A stretch of DNA of 64,000 nt from Burkholderiales bacterium (GTDB lineage: Bacteria > Pseudomonadota > Gammaproteobacteria > Burkholderiales > Casimicrobiaceae). The stretch covers positions 124,001-188,000 of the forward strand of contig JAEUPL010000005.1 of assembly GCA_016790165.1 (NCBI GenBank), read 5' to 3'. The notes beneath the pieces are model-generated. The model saw nothing but the letters and a program-made list of their open reading frames with translations. It was not told the origin of the DNA and made no database searches. The position numbers were made by a program, and so were the translations under genes. Within the stretch, counting starts at the first letter, position 1. The number at the start of each line of letters is the position of its first letter. Positions 35,459 through 44,395 of the stretch are shown one piece after another.

Positions 35459-37246
35459 CTACATGCAGGCGCGATAGATCTCGGCGATTGACACGTGTCC
35501 CTTGCGCGCCTGCTCAACCCCGTTGACAGGCAGCGTGACCATCCCGCCGTCGATGGCGAGCTGACGATATTCGTCACTCGCCACGCCGTCGGCGACGCGG
35601 CTGCGAATGCGGTCATTCATCACCATCAGCTCATAGATCGCCATTCGTCCGGCGAAGCCCGTGAAGTGGCAGGCTTCGCAGCCCGTGCCGCGCAGAAAGA
35701 CTTCGCCGGGCAGCAGCCCGAGATTCTCCGCGAGCAGGGGATCAACCTTTTCCGGCGCGCGACACTGCGGGCAATTCTTTCGCACCAACCGCTGCGCCAG
35801 CACGCCAATCACGGCCGAGCGGATCATGTACGGCGCGATACCGATTTCCAGCAAGCGCACCAGCGCACTCGAGGCATCATTGGTATGCAACGTGCTGAAC
35901 ACGAGGTGGCCGGTGAGTGCGCTCTCGACCGCGATCTTGCAGGTTTCGAGATCGCGCATCTCGCCGATCATGATCACGTCCGGATCGTGGCGGAGGATGT
36001 GCCTCAGCGCCTGCGGGAAACCAAAGTTGATCTGCGGCAGCAGCTGAATCTGTCGCGTCTTCGCCAGCTCGTATTCGATCGGGTCTTCGACCGTGATGAT
36101 GTTGACGTTTTCCTTTTTGACCGCCTGCAACGCCGCGTAGAGCGTCGTCGATTTCCCCGAACCCGTCGGCCCCGTCACCAGAATAATGCCGTAGCTGCGC
36201 CGGATCAAGTCAAGAAAGCGCGCTTTGTCGGCCTCCTTGAAGCCGATCTCGTCGATCGAGCGCAAGCCAGCGCTCTTGTCGAGAATGCGGATCACAACGC
36301 TCTCGCCATACTGCACGGGAATGACCGAGATGCGCAGGTCAACCGGCTGTTCGCCGACATCAAGCCGGATGCGGCCATCCTGCGGCAGGCGGCGCTCGGT
36401 GATGTCGAGCGATGCGAGAATCTTGATGCGGCTCACCACAGCCGGCAAGAGCGCGATGCGCAGGCTGCGCATCGGAACCAGCGTGCCGTCGGTGCGATAG
36501 AGCACTTCGAATTCGTGCTTGCCGGGCCGGATGTGCACATCGGAGGACCGCATCCGCACGGCGTCGCGCAGCAGCGCATCGACCAGATTGACGATCGGGG
36601 CACGCTTCGCCAGATGCTCGGCATCGCGCCAGATGCGCTCTGCGTCCTGGTCGGCGTGACTTTCCTGCTCATGCGCCAGCTCGGCCAGCGTGCGCAGCTC
36701 GTCCGCCTCCTGCGCCGAGCGATAGCGGCGGTTGATCGCCTCGTCGATCTGCACGCTGCTGGCCCGCACATAGACGAATCGTCGCTGCAAGGCAAAGCGC
36801 AGCACACCCAGCGCTTCGTCGTCGGGCAGATCGATGATGGCCAGCACCACTGTGTCGCGCCAAAGCATGACCGGCAGCACGCGATAGCGCTCGACAACGG
36901 CGGAGCTCAGCAGCGACGACGCGGCGTCCGACAGCGCGAACGACTCCAGATTCACCTTGGGAATATCGCGAACCCCATGCAGGGTCTGCCGCGCGATGAT
37001 AAGCGACGCATCGGACGCGTCGGGCTGCGCTGTGGCCACCTGTAGTTTGGCACGTTCGTAGTCAAGGCGGCTCGGCGGATCCGAGCGCGTCAGCCAATGC
37101 CCATACGCCGAGCTGGACGAGGCGTGCGCATCCAGCAGCGCCTCGAGTTCATCGGCGTTGGTTACCTCGCGGTCGTGCGTTTTGCTGGTCTGCATACGAT
37201 GAGCATTTTCTGGAGCAACCCCCGCTACTCCGTTGATGTCGGCCAT
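35459..37246 (-). CDS. GspE/PilB-family secretion or pilus ATPase
   Basis: The C-terminal motor has Walker A GPTGSGKST (about residue 355), an Asp box and Walker B DPDVIMIGEMRD. HLVFSTLHTNDA follows, and a zinc-binding pair of CxxC motifs (CPQC, CEAC) marks the GspE/PilB type. An N-terminal T2SSE_N-like domain precedes it. The start is uncertain: ATG at 37252, 37246 or 37195 and a TTG at 37309 are in frame, none with a clear ribosome binding site. No other pilus or type II secretion gene lies nearby, so it is an orphan in this window. Confidence 0.88.
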   Translation of the reverse strand: MADINGVAGVAPENAHRMQTSKTHDREVTNADELEALLDAHASSSSAYGHWLTRSDPPSRLDYERAKLQVATAQPDASDASLIIARQTLHGVRDIPKVNLESFALSDAASSLLSSAVVERYRVLPVMLWRDTVVLAIIDLPDDEALGVLRFALQRRFVYVRASSVQIDEAINRRYRSAQEADELRTLAELAHEQESHADQDAERIWRDAEHLAKRAPIVNLVDALLRDAVRMRSSDVHIRPGKHEFEVLYRTDGTLVPMRSLRIALLPAVVSRIKILASLDITERRLPQDGRIRLDVGEQPVDLRISVIPVQYGESVVIRILDKSAGLRSIDEIGFKEADKARFLDLIRRSYGIILVTGPTGSGKSTTLYAALQAVKKENVNIITVEDPIEYELAKTRQIQLLPQINFGFPQALRHILRHDPDVIMIGEMRDLETCKIAVESALTGHLVFSTLHTNDASSALVRLLEIGIAPYMIRSAVIGVLAQRLVRKNCPQCRAPEKVDPLLAENLGLLPGEVFLRGTGCEACHFTGFAGRMAIYELMVMNDRIRSRVADGVASDEYRQLAIDGGMVTLPVNGVEQARKGHVSIAEIYRACM

Positions 37247-37317
37247 TATCATCCCGGGAACGATGGGCTCCGTGATGCCGATCAACCGCGCGCCACGCCA
37301 GTCGGGCAAAGCAGACC

Positions 37318-40083
37318 CTACCCGGTGTTGCGCAATCCAGCCGCCAGCCCGTTGATGGTGAGATGCAGCGCCCGCTGAGTTCGCTCTTCCACATCGCCTG
37401 AACGCACCCGGCGGATGAGTTCGATTTGCAGATGGTTGAGCGGATCAAGGTACGGAAAGCGATTGCGGATCGACCGCGCCAGCGTTGGGTTGTCTTCGAG
37501 CGGGGCGGCGCCGACGATCTCACGATAGGCAACCTGCGTGCGCTCCCATTCAACGTGAATCGCAGTCCAGATGCGATCGCGAATGGCACGGTCCTGCACC
37601 AGCGTGCCGTAGGCGGCGCCGATCTGCATATCGGTCTTCGAAAGCACCATGCCGAGGTTCGACAGCACAGCCGCAAAGAACGGCCATTCCCGCGCCATCA
37701 CCTGCAGGTCCGCCTTCGCCCCCGGTGATTCCTCGATCAGGCGTGCCACTGCGCTGCCGAAGCCATACCAACCGGGCAGCGCCACGCGCGCCTGCGCCCA
37801 ACTGAACACCCAGGGGATGGCTCGCAGGTCTTCAATCCGGGCACCGGCCTTGCGCGAGGCCGGGCGCGAGCCAATGTTGAGTTCGGCAATTTCCTTGATC
37901 GGCGTACTTTCCCGGAAGTAGCTGACGAAGCCGTCGTCTTCGTACACCAGTGCGCGGTAGGCAGCGTAGGCATAGCCACTTAATTTTTCGGCGAGCGCTT
38001 CAAATTGGGTCTGCCGTGCAGTGTCGCCCACCACATTGGGCAGCAGCGTGCTCTCAAGCACGGCAGCAAGTAGTGTTTCGAGATTGCGCTGCGCGAGATC
38101 AGGGTCGCTGTATTTGCTGGAAATGATTTCGCCCTGCTCGGTGAGGCGCAGGAATCCATTCACGGCGCCTGCGGGTTGCGCGCGAATCGCCTCGTAGCTC
38201 GGCCCGCCGCCACGACCGACGCTCCCGCCGCGACCGTGGAAGAGGCAAAGCCGCACGCCATGCTGGGCAAAACAATCGACCAGAGCCTTTTGAGCGCGGT
38301 AGAGCGCCCAGTTGGCAGTGAAATAGCCGCCGTCCTTGTTGCTGTCGCTGTAGCCCAGCATGATTTCCTGAGCGTCGCCCTGCGCCTTGATCCAGCGCCT
38401 GTACAGTGGATGCGCGAACGCTGCGGCCATCACTGCAGGGGCGTTCTGCAGATCATCGATCGTTTCGAACAGCGGCACAATGGCCACTGCAAGATGCGGC
38501 ACCTCGCCGCCGCGCGCGAGCCCCACTTCCTTGCACAGTGTGGCCACCTCGAGCAGATCGGAGACTGACTCGCCCTTCGAGATGATCATGCGCGGCAATG
38601 CGGCCGAGCCGAAGCGTGCGTGCACGTCCGCCGCGCGACGGAAGATGGCGAGCTCAGAGAGCGCCGTCTCGGACAGACGGGTGTAGGGCGAGGCCAGCAA
38701 CCGCGGGCTTTCGAGTTCGCGGCTCAGAAGCGCAACCTTGTCGTCCTCGCTGAGCGCTGCATAGTTGGCGCAGACGCCACAGCCAGCGAGCAACTCGGCA
38801 ATGACCGTCTCGTGCACGGCCGAGTTTTGACGCAAATCGACGGGCGCCAGATGAAAACCAAACGTCTCCACCGCTCGCTTGAGCGGCAGCACACGAGCAT
38901 CTGCAATCATGCCGGAACCGTGCCCGCCCAACGATTCGGCGATGGTGTCGAGATCATCCGCCAGCTCGTCCGGCGTAGCATAGGGCGCAGCGTCGACGTT
39001 GTGCGGCGCGCGCGTCGGCGCGTGTCCAGTCAGGCTGCGGTAGCTCGCTGCGAGGCGGCTATACATGCCCACCAACGCACGGCGATACGGCTCATCGATA
39101 CGAAAACGCGAATCGTCTCCTGCACGGTCAGCCAGATCCGCTAGTGTTGGAGTCACCTCCACCAGGCGACTCGACATCGCCAGCTCGGCACCCAGTGCAT
39201 GCAGTTCACGCAGGTAGTGCACGAGCGCAAGTTCGCACTGCGCGCCAATCACGTAGTCGAGCGTGTCCGCATTGACAAACGGATTGCCGTCGCGATCGCC
39301 ACCAATCCACATGCCCACCTTGAAGAACGGTGGTAGTTCCGCCACGGTACGATCGTGCGCGGCGAGATGCCTCAGCGTGTTGCCGAGCAAACGCGGCACC
39401 TCCGACAGAAAGCTGGCGTGGTAGTACGACAGCGCGTTGTCGATCTCGTCGCGCACGCGCAGCTTGGTCAGCCGCAGCATCGCGGTCTGCCAGAGTTGAA
39501 GTATCAGCCGATGCAAGTCCTCATCGCGTTCGTCGCGGTCACCGACAAGCGCCGCGGCAATCTGCCGCTCTGCATCGAGTGTGCTCTGTCGCTTGATCTC
39601 GGTCGGATGCGCGGTGAGCGTGGGACTCACCAACGCCCGCGCCAGGCAGTGCCAGATCTCGTTGCCCGAGACCTCGGCCGCGGCGAGCCGCGCAAACGCA
39701 GCGGTCAGTGAACCGGGCTGTGGTGTCGATCCGCTGCGCTTGTGATGGCGGCGACGGCGATTCTGGTGCACGTCCTCGGCGATGTTGGCGAGGTGCGAGA
39801 AGTAGGTGAACGCGCGAACGACATCCAGCGTCTCCTCGACGGAGAGGTCGGCGAGCAACGCCTCCAGCGGTCGATGCGACGCGCCGTCGCGATGAAATCG
39901 AACCGACTCCTGCCGGATCGTTTCGATCTTGCTGAAGGTCTGCTCGCCACGCTGCGCCCGAATGACTTCGCCCAACAGGCGGCCTAGCAGTCGGGTGTCG
40001 GCTTTGAGCGGGGCGTCCTTGTCGGTCTCGGCAGCACCATTGACGCTGGAGAGGGGGGTTTCCGGGGCGTGGGCGGTGTTCAT
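37318..40083 (-). CDS. ppc: phosphoenolpyruvate carboxylase
   Basis: This anaplerotic enzyme carboxylates PEP to oxaloacetate. The 921-residue protein has the catalytic-His signature LTAHPTEIKRQS, the second signature GYSDSNKDGG, AIPWVFSWAQARVALPGWYG and the canonical C-terminus NGLAAGLRNTG. The ATG at 40083 (MNTAHAPE) is preferred over an in-frame TTG at 40101. It is divergent to nothing: oxyR lies upstream on the same strand, 35 nt away. Confidence 0.97.
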   Translation of the reverse strand: MNTAHAPETPLSSVNGAAETDKDAPLKADTRLLGRLLGEVIRAQRGEQTFSKIETIRQESVRFHRDGASHRPLEALLADLSVEETLDVVRAFTYFSHLANIAEDVHQNRRRRHHKRSGSTPQPGSLTAAFARLAAAEVSGNEIWHCLARALVSPTLTAHPTEIKRQSTLDAERQIAAALVGDRDERDEDLHRLILQLWQTAMLRLTKLRVRDEIDNALSYYHASFLSEVPRLLGNTLRHLAAHDRTVAELPPFFKVGMWIGGDRDGNPFVNADTLDYVIGAQCELALVHYLRELHALGAELAMSSRLVEVTPTLADLADRAGDDSRFRIDEPYRRALVGMYSRLAASYRSLTGHAPTRAPHNVDAAPYATPDELADDLDTIAESLGGHGSGMIADARVLPLKRAVETFGFHLAPVDLRQNSAVHETVIAELLAGCGVCANYAALSEDDKVALLSRELESPRLLASPYTRLSETALSELAIFRRAADVHARFGSAALPRMIISKGESVSDLLEVATLCKEVGLARGGEVPHLAVAIVPLFETIDDLQNAPAVMAAAFAHPLYRRWIKAQGDAQEIMLGYSDSNKDGGYFTANWALYRAQKALVDCFAQHGVRLCLFHGRGGSVGRGGGPSYEAIRAQPAGAVNGFLRLTEQGEIISSKYSDPDLAQRNLETLLAAVLESTLLPNVVGDTARQTQFEALAEKLSGYAYAAYRALVYEDDGFVSYFRESTPIKEIAELNIGSRPASRKAGARIEDLRAIPWVFSWAQARVALPGWYGFGSAVARLIEESPGAKADLQVMAREWPFFAAVLSNLGMVLSKTDMQIGAAYGTLVQDRAIRDRIWTAIHVEWERTQVAYREIVGAAPLEDNPTLARSIRNRFPYLDPLNHLQIELIRRVRSGDVEERTQRALHLTINGLAAGLRNTG

Positions 40084-40118
40084 GCACCGATTATGCTGCA
40101 ACGCACAACTACGTCAAA

Positions 40119-41099
40119 CTACGTCTGCGGCGACACCAAGCTTGCTGACTTTGCGGTGCGGGCCCGGCGGGCTGTGCGGGCACGGGCGTTGCCCGTAAAG
40201 CCCTTGCTACGTGCAAAGATGCGGCCCAGCTCGACGATTTCGACGCGGCGCGCCGTGGTTCGACGAAACGCCAGCGCAACCGTACGCGCCGGTCCGCGCG
40301 GCGTGAAGCGTCGGGCATACAAACTTGAGCCCGAGAGAATGCCGCCAGCGATCGCCAGCTCGGGCAACAGGGTGTGGCCGAGTCCGCTCTCCACCATGTG
40401 CGTCAACGTGATCAGACTGGTGGCGCCCAGCGTGCGGTTGGTCTGTGCGCTTTGATAGCCACACGCCGCGATAGCGTGTTCGCGCAGGCAATGCCCGTCT
40501 TCCAGCAAAAGCAGGGTTTCCGGTTCAATCTGATCCAGCGGAAGCGGGGCGTGCGCCGACCCGAGCTTGGCGTCGGCCGTGACGAACAGGAATTCGTCCT
40601 CAAACAAAGGCAGTGTGTCGATCCCGGCGGGCAAGTCATACGGCAACGCAATCAACGCCGCATCCAGCGTGCTCGCCAGCAGACGATCCAGGCACACGGC
40701 GGTCAGGTCCTCGCGCAGGAAGAGCTTCAGTTGCGGATACTCCGCGCGCAGCACGGCCAGCGAGGACGGCAACGCAAACGGTGCGATGGTTGGAATCACG
40801 CCCAGACGAAAATCGCCGGTCAACGGGTGGCGCGCCGCAGCGCATAGCTCCACCAGATCGCTCGCCTGCGCCAGCAACTCGCGGGAGCGCGCGACCACCG
40901 CGTCGCCGACGGGCGTAAACGCAACGTGGCGCCGGTCACGCTCGACAAGCGTTACATCAAGTGTGGTTTCGAGGTCACGCAGGCTTGCCGAGAGGGTGCT
41001 CTGGGTGATGAAGCATTTCTCCGCCGCGCGGCCGAAATGGCCCGCTTCGTGCAGCGCGATCAAGTAACGGAGTTGTTGCAACGATGGCAGGGCCGGCAT
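40119..41099 (-). CDS. oxyR: hydrogen peroxide-responsive LysR-type regulator OxyR
   Basis: The LysR regulator has an N-terminal helix-turn-helix (FGRAAEKCFITQSTLSASLRDLE) and a substrate domain containing LEDGHCLREHAIAACG. The two cysteines, nine residues apart (about 203 and 212), match the redox pair Cys199/Cys208 of E. coli OxyR. Length is 326 residues, with an extra basic C-terminal tail (ARARTARRARTAKS). It would activate peroxide defence genes. Its targets are not in the immediate vicinity. Confidence 0.93.
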   Translation of the reverse strand: MPALPSLQQLRYLIALHEAGHFGRAAEKCFITQSTLSASLRDLETTLDVTLVERDRRHVAFTPVGDAVVARSRELLAQASDLVELCAAARHPLTGDFRLGVIPTIAPFALPSSLAVLRAEYPQLKLFLREDLTAVCLDRLLASTLDAALIALPYDLPAGIDTLPLFEDEFLFVTADAKLGSAHAPLPLDQIEPETLLLLEDGHCLREHAIAACGYQSAQTNRTLGATSLITLTHMVESGLGHTLLPELAIAGGILSGSSLYARRFTPRGPARTVALAFRRTTARRVEIVELGRIFARSKGFTGNARARTARRARTAKSASLVSPQT

Positions 41100-41234
41100 G
41101 ACGACGTGGGGCGCCTAGCCTCGTTCGCGGTGCGCAAGACAAATGCCACTGGGGAGCACACGCGTCGTCGCCGACCGCTGCGCGATGAGCGGCGACGCAG
41201 GTGCGATCGACGTTCTGCCCACACCTGCTCCGCA

Positions 41235-42908
41235 CTACCGCTTTGCCGTCGCGCGCACTGCGCGCTTGCGCGCAGACCGGCGCGGCGCGGGCGGCGGATC
41301 AGCGACGCCAATCTCCGTATGCGCCGTCGCAAACATGGCATCGAAGGCGCGGGCGTCGGCACCGACATGCCCTTTCTCGCACCACATCAACGACGTGATG
41401 AGTTTGTCGAACTCCGGTTCGAATTGGCCGATGATGGCCTCGGGGTCGGGGCAAAGCTTTCGGTCGGTAATCAGCCCGAACTGCACGCCGCCGGCGTAGG
41501 AAAGAATCGACACGCCCACGCCCACGTTGCCACTCTGTGGCACCCAGAACATGTTCTGCACGATCTTGCTGCCGGCGAGATACAGCGGCCGAGACGGGCC
41601 CGGCACGTTCGTCATCACCGCAGTACCCTTGTCGGAGAACAAGCCCAGCGCCTGCGACTGCACCGCTTTCGGCAAATACCCCACCACGCCGAGCAGTGCC
41701 ATGCTGACGGCCGCCTGGTAGCCGGTCTTCAGTGCCGTCATGCGACGGCGTACCTCGAACACCCGTGCCACCGGATTGGCTTCACCAATCGGCAACTCCA
41801 GCGCAACCAGGCCGAACTGATTGCCGAGCTTGTACTCCTTGCCCTTCGGTCTGAGGTTCACCGGCACAAACGCTCGCAGCAACGCGTCGGGTGCCACTGT
41901 CTCGCCGCGCGCCACCAGGTAACTGCGTACGGCGCCAGCGACCGACGCCAGCAGCACATCATTCACCGAACAGCCGAGCACATAGCCCACATCCTTGACG
42001 CGGTCCAGACGGATCGGATCGCTCCACGCCACGCACTTGACGGTTCCGGGTTTGCCTTTCAGGCGCGTCACGGTGTCATTGGGCATCGTGGCCAGGTACG
42101 CCAGTTCCTGTGCAAAACCAGCAACCAGCTTGGCCGTGTCGACCGCTTCCGTGGGGTCATCCACCCAGCGGTGATACTTGGCCACCACGGTGTTGCCGAT
42201 GCGCGCGCCCTCTTCCACGGCGGACTCGATCGCCGACTCGATCGGCGCCTTCAACGGCCCGAGTTGATCGAAGGCCTGCTGAGCGACACCGGCGACCGGC
42301 GCGAACGCCTGCAGCAACGGCCCAAGGTTGGCCTGCAGCTGCTCTCCGATCGGGCCGAGAGAGGCCATCAGGCCACCGCCTCCACCAGCCTTGGTAAATT
42401 TTTTGATCTTCGACTTGGGTGTCGGCAACGCGCGAGGTGTGTCCGGCGCATTCGGGTCTTCATCGGTCATGTTCAGCAGCACGCCGATGAGTGCGATGCC
42501 GTCAGCAATGCAATGGTGAATGCGTGTGATCAGAGCCGATCCGCCGAGATAGTTCTCGATCAGATGCATCTGCCAGAGGGGCTTGCCTTTGTCGAGCCGT
42601 TCGCTCGCGAGATCCGCCACCATCGCCTGCAATTCGCGCTCACCGCCAGCACCAGGCAGGCGCACGCGCTTGAGGTGCGCGTCCAGATCGAAGTGTTCGT
42701 CATCCACCCAGTGCGCCGTCATGCCGTCATCGGTCACGTACTGGCGGAAACGCGGGTACGCCAGCAGGCGCCCTTCGAGCAGGGTTTTCAGGCGGGCAAC
42801 GTTGATGGGCGTGTCGAACGTCATGACGCCGACGATCATCATCAGGTTGTGGGTCGAATCCATGTGCAGCCAGGCGGTATCGACGCTGCTCATCTTCTCT
42901 TTGGCCAC
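41235..42908 (-). CDS. wax ester synthase/diacylglycerol acyltransferase (WS/DGAT family)
   Basis: The enzyme family esterifies acyl-CoA with long-chain alcohols or diacylglycerol to make storage lipid. The catalytic motif HHxxxDG is visible as RIHHCIADGIAL, and PLW and NVPGP (MTNVPGPSRPLY) are further family motifs. The 557-residue protein ends in a basic Arg-rich tail. GTG at 42908 was chosen because AAGGAGGAGC lies immediately upstream. An acyl-CoA-binding protein gene is divergent at 43036, matching a role in acyl-CoA use. Activity cannot be ranked between wax ester and triacylglycerol. Confidence 0.9.
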   Translation of the reverse strand: MAKEKMSSVDTAWLHMDSTHNLMMIVGVMTFDTPINVARLKTLLEGRLLAYPRFRQYVTDDGMTAHWVDDEHFDLDAHLKRVRLPGAGGERELQAMVADLASERLDKGKPLWQMHLIENYLGGSALITRIHHCIADGIALIGVLLNMTDEDPNAPDTPRALPTPKSKIKKFTKAGGGGGLMASLGPIGEQLQANLGPLLQAFAPVAGVAQQAFDQLGPLKAPIESAIESAVEEGARIGNTVVAKYHRWVDDPTEAVDTAKLVAGFAQELAYLATMPNDTVTRLKGKPGTVKCVAWSDPIRLDRVKDVGYVLGCSVNDVLLASVAGAVRSYLVARGETVAPDALLRAFVPVNLRPKGKEYKLGNQFGLVALELPIGEANPVARVFEVRRRMTALKTGYQAAVSMALLGVVGYLPKAVQSQALGLFSDKGTAVMTNVPGPSRPLYLAGSKIVQNMFWVPQSGNVGVGVSILSYAGGVQFGLITDRKLCPDPEAIIGQFEPEFDKLITSLMWCEKGHVGADARAFDAMFATAHTEIGVADPPPAPRRSARKRAVRATAKR

Positions 42909-43035
42909 GCGCTCCTCCTTGGGGTGTCTGCGGCGCTTCAAACGCCGCTGTGCTTGCGGCACGATGCATGCATCAACAATAATAGCCTCACATCCGCCGG
43001 GATCCCCGGCATCATGCACTCAGGGAGGCAGCATC

Positions 43036-43290
43036 ATGGCAATCAAGGACGATTTCGAAAAAGCGCAGGCCGACGTCAAGACGTTGAAAGAGAAGCCGGA
43101 CAACAACACGCTGCTGGATCTCTACGCGCTGTACAAGCAGGGCACCGAAGGCGACGCCTCGGGACGCCGTCCTGGCATCATGGACCCAGTGGGTCGCGCC
43201 AAGTTTGATGCCTGGGCCGGCAAAAAGGGGACGAGCAACGACGATGCCATGAAGGCGTACGTCGCGTTGGTGAAAAAGCTTCTCGGTTGA
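43036..43290 (+). CDS. acyl-CoA-binding protein
   Basis: The 84-residue four-helix ACBP begins MAIKDDFEKAQADVKTL and has the family signature LYALYKQGTEGD and the KFDAWAG block with the conserved Lys and Trp. It binds medium- and long-chain acyl-CoA esters in the cytoplasm. GGGAGG lies 9 nt before the ATG. It is divergent from the WS/DGAT gene and overlaps the next frame by 4 nt. Confidence 0.94.
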   Translation: MAIKDDFEKAQADVKTLKEKPDNNTLLDLYALYKQGTEGDASGRRPGIMDPVGRAKFDAWAGKKGTSNDDAMKAYVALVKKLLG

Positions 43291-43736
43291 CCCGCGTGCG
43301 ACCGCAACCGTCCTTCCGGGTTGCCGCGATGCTCTGCGCGGTGGGTGCGCTGTTTCCCACGGCTTCGGCCGGGGCCAAGGAGCCGCTCACCGTCGTCTAT
43401 TGGTCTGCCCGCGATTGTCGCTGGTGCACCTGGTGGGAGGGCTCGATCATCGGCTCGGGCGGCGAGGCGAAATTTTTGGCCAGCGCCGAAGGCAAAGCGG
43501 TGCGCTACGTCGTCATCAAGAAACCGCGACTAGCAGCACCGTTCGCTGAAGAAGATTTCAAGCCCGATCAGAGGTGGTTGTGGCCGCGAGTCAAGAACGA
43601 GACTGACGGCAAGATCAAGGGCTATCCGAGCTTTAGCGTGTATGAGGGCGAGAAGTTCGTCGCCTACGCGTTGGGGGAGGACGAGGTTGACGGCAAGCTG
43701 CTGCCGGCGATCCGCGCCTGGATGAAGCGCCCCTGA
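43287..43736 (+). CDS. exported thioredoxin-like protein with CxxC
   Basis: A predicted signal peptide (VAAMLCAVGALFPTASAGA) is followed by a thioredoxin-like segment with ARDCRWCTWWEG, where the CRWC pair is the likely redox site, and the typical cis-proline region GYPSFSVYEG. The frame opens with TTG at 43287, overlapping the ACBP stop; GTG at 43296 is another option. At 149 residues it is a short periplasmic thiol protein. Its partner is unknown. Confidence 0.7.
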   Translation: MTRVRPQPSFRVAAMLCAVGALFPTASAGAKEPLTVVYWSARDCRWCTWWEGSIIGSGGEAKFLASAEGKAVRYVVIKKPRLAAPFAEEDFKPDQRWLWPRVKNETDGKIKGYPSFSVYEGEKFVAYALGEDEVDGKLLPAIRAWMKRP

Positions 43737-43813
43737 GTTTCGGCGACCCCTGCCGTTTCGGCAACCCCTGCTGCGCGCGGCAGGCGAGCACCTCGAATCC
43801 ATAGAATGCGATC

Positions 43814-44395
43814 ATGAGCGCCGAACGCAGCGATCGCTTTTTTCAGTTTCTCGACGTCATGGATGCGCTTGTGGCGCGCGATCCGCACGAGGCAATGCTG
43901 CTTGACGAAGGCGAAGCCGCGCTACGCGTGCTCATTGCGTACGACGACTGGTTGCCGGCCGAGTGTGCCGTGCCCCGCACGGACGGGTACCAGCAGTACC
44001 TGCTGTACGCCGATCCGCAGCAGCGCTACAGCGTCACCAGTTTTGTCTGGGGCCCCGGTCAAGGTACGCCGATTCACAATCACACCGTGTGGGGGTTGGT
44101 TGGCGTGCTGCGTGGCGAAGAGCGCTGTGCAGAGTACCCCTCGCCCGGCGACGCGCCGATGCAGTGTGTACACCAGCATGCACTCGTTCGCGGCGCGGTT
44201 GACCGCGTTTCGCCGCGCATCGGCGACTGGCACGCCGTGAGCAACGCGCTTGCCGACGCGCCGTCAATCAGCATTCATGTCTACGGTGCCGACATCGGTC
44301 GCGTGACGCGCAGCGTGTGGGACCCGGCGACGCAGCAACGTCGGCCGTTTGTATCGGGCTATAGCAATGCCGCTCCCTGGATTGCCACGCGATGA
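43814..44395 (+). CDS. cysteine dioxygenase-type cupin (thiol dioxygenase)
   Basis: The 193-residue protein matches the type I cysteine dioxygenase family. Its three iron-ligand histidines lie in TPIHNHTVWG (two) and SISIHVYGAD (one). Such enzymes oxidise cysteine or 3-mercaptopropionate to the sulfinate. Which thiol is used cannot be told from the visible residues. The stop overlaps the start of the following hydratase-like gene by 4 nt, so they are probably expressed together. Confidence 0.88.
   Translation: MSAERSDRFFQFLDVMDALVARDPHEAMLLDEGEAALRVLIAYDDWLPAECAVPRTDGYQQYLLYADPQQRYSVTSFVWGPGQGTPIHNHTVWGLVGVLRGEERCAEYPSPGDAPMQCVHQHALVRGAVDRVSPRIGDWHAVSNALADAPSISIHVYGADIGRVTRSVWDPATQQRRPFVSGYSNAAPWIATR

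Noticed and set aside
42908-43019. N-terminal extension of the WS/DGAT gene to an ATG at 43019
   Set aside because: The extension is Arg-rich and atypical, and a near-ideal AAGGAGGAGC site lies directly before the GTG at 42908.
40926-43208. A very long open frame on the plus strand opposite oxyR and the WS/DGAT gene
   Set aside because: It is the antisense shadow of two well-supported genes in high-GC DNA. It has no ribosome binding site, and its composition is Arg/His/Gln-rich as in shadow frames.
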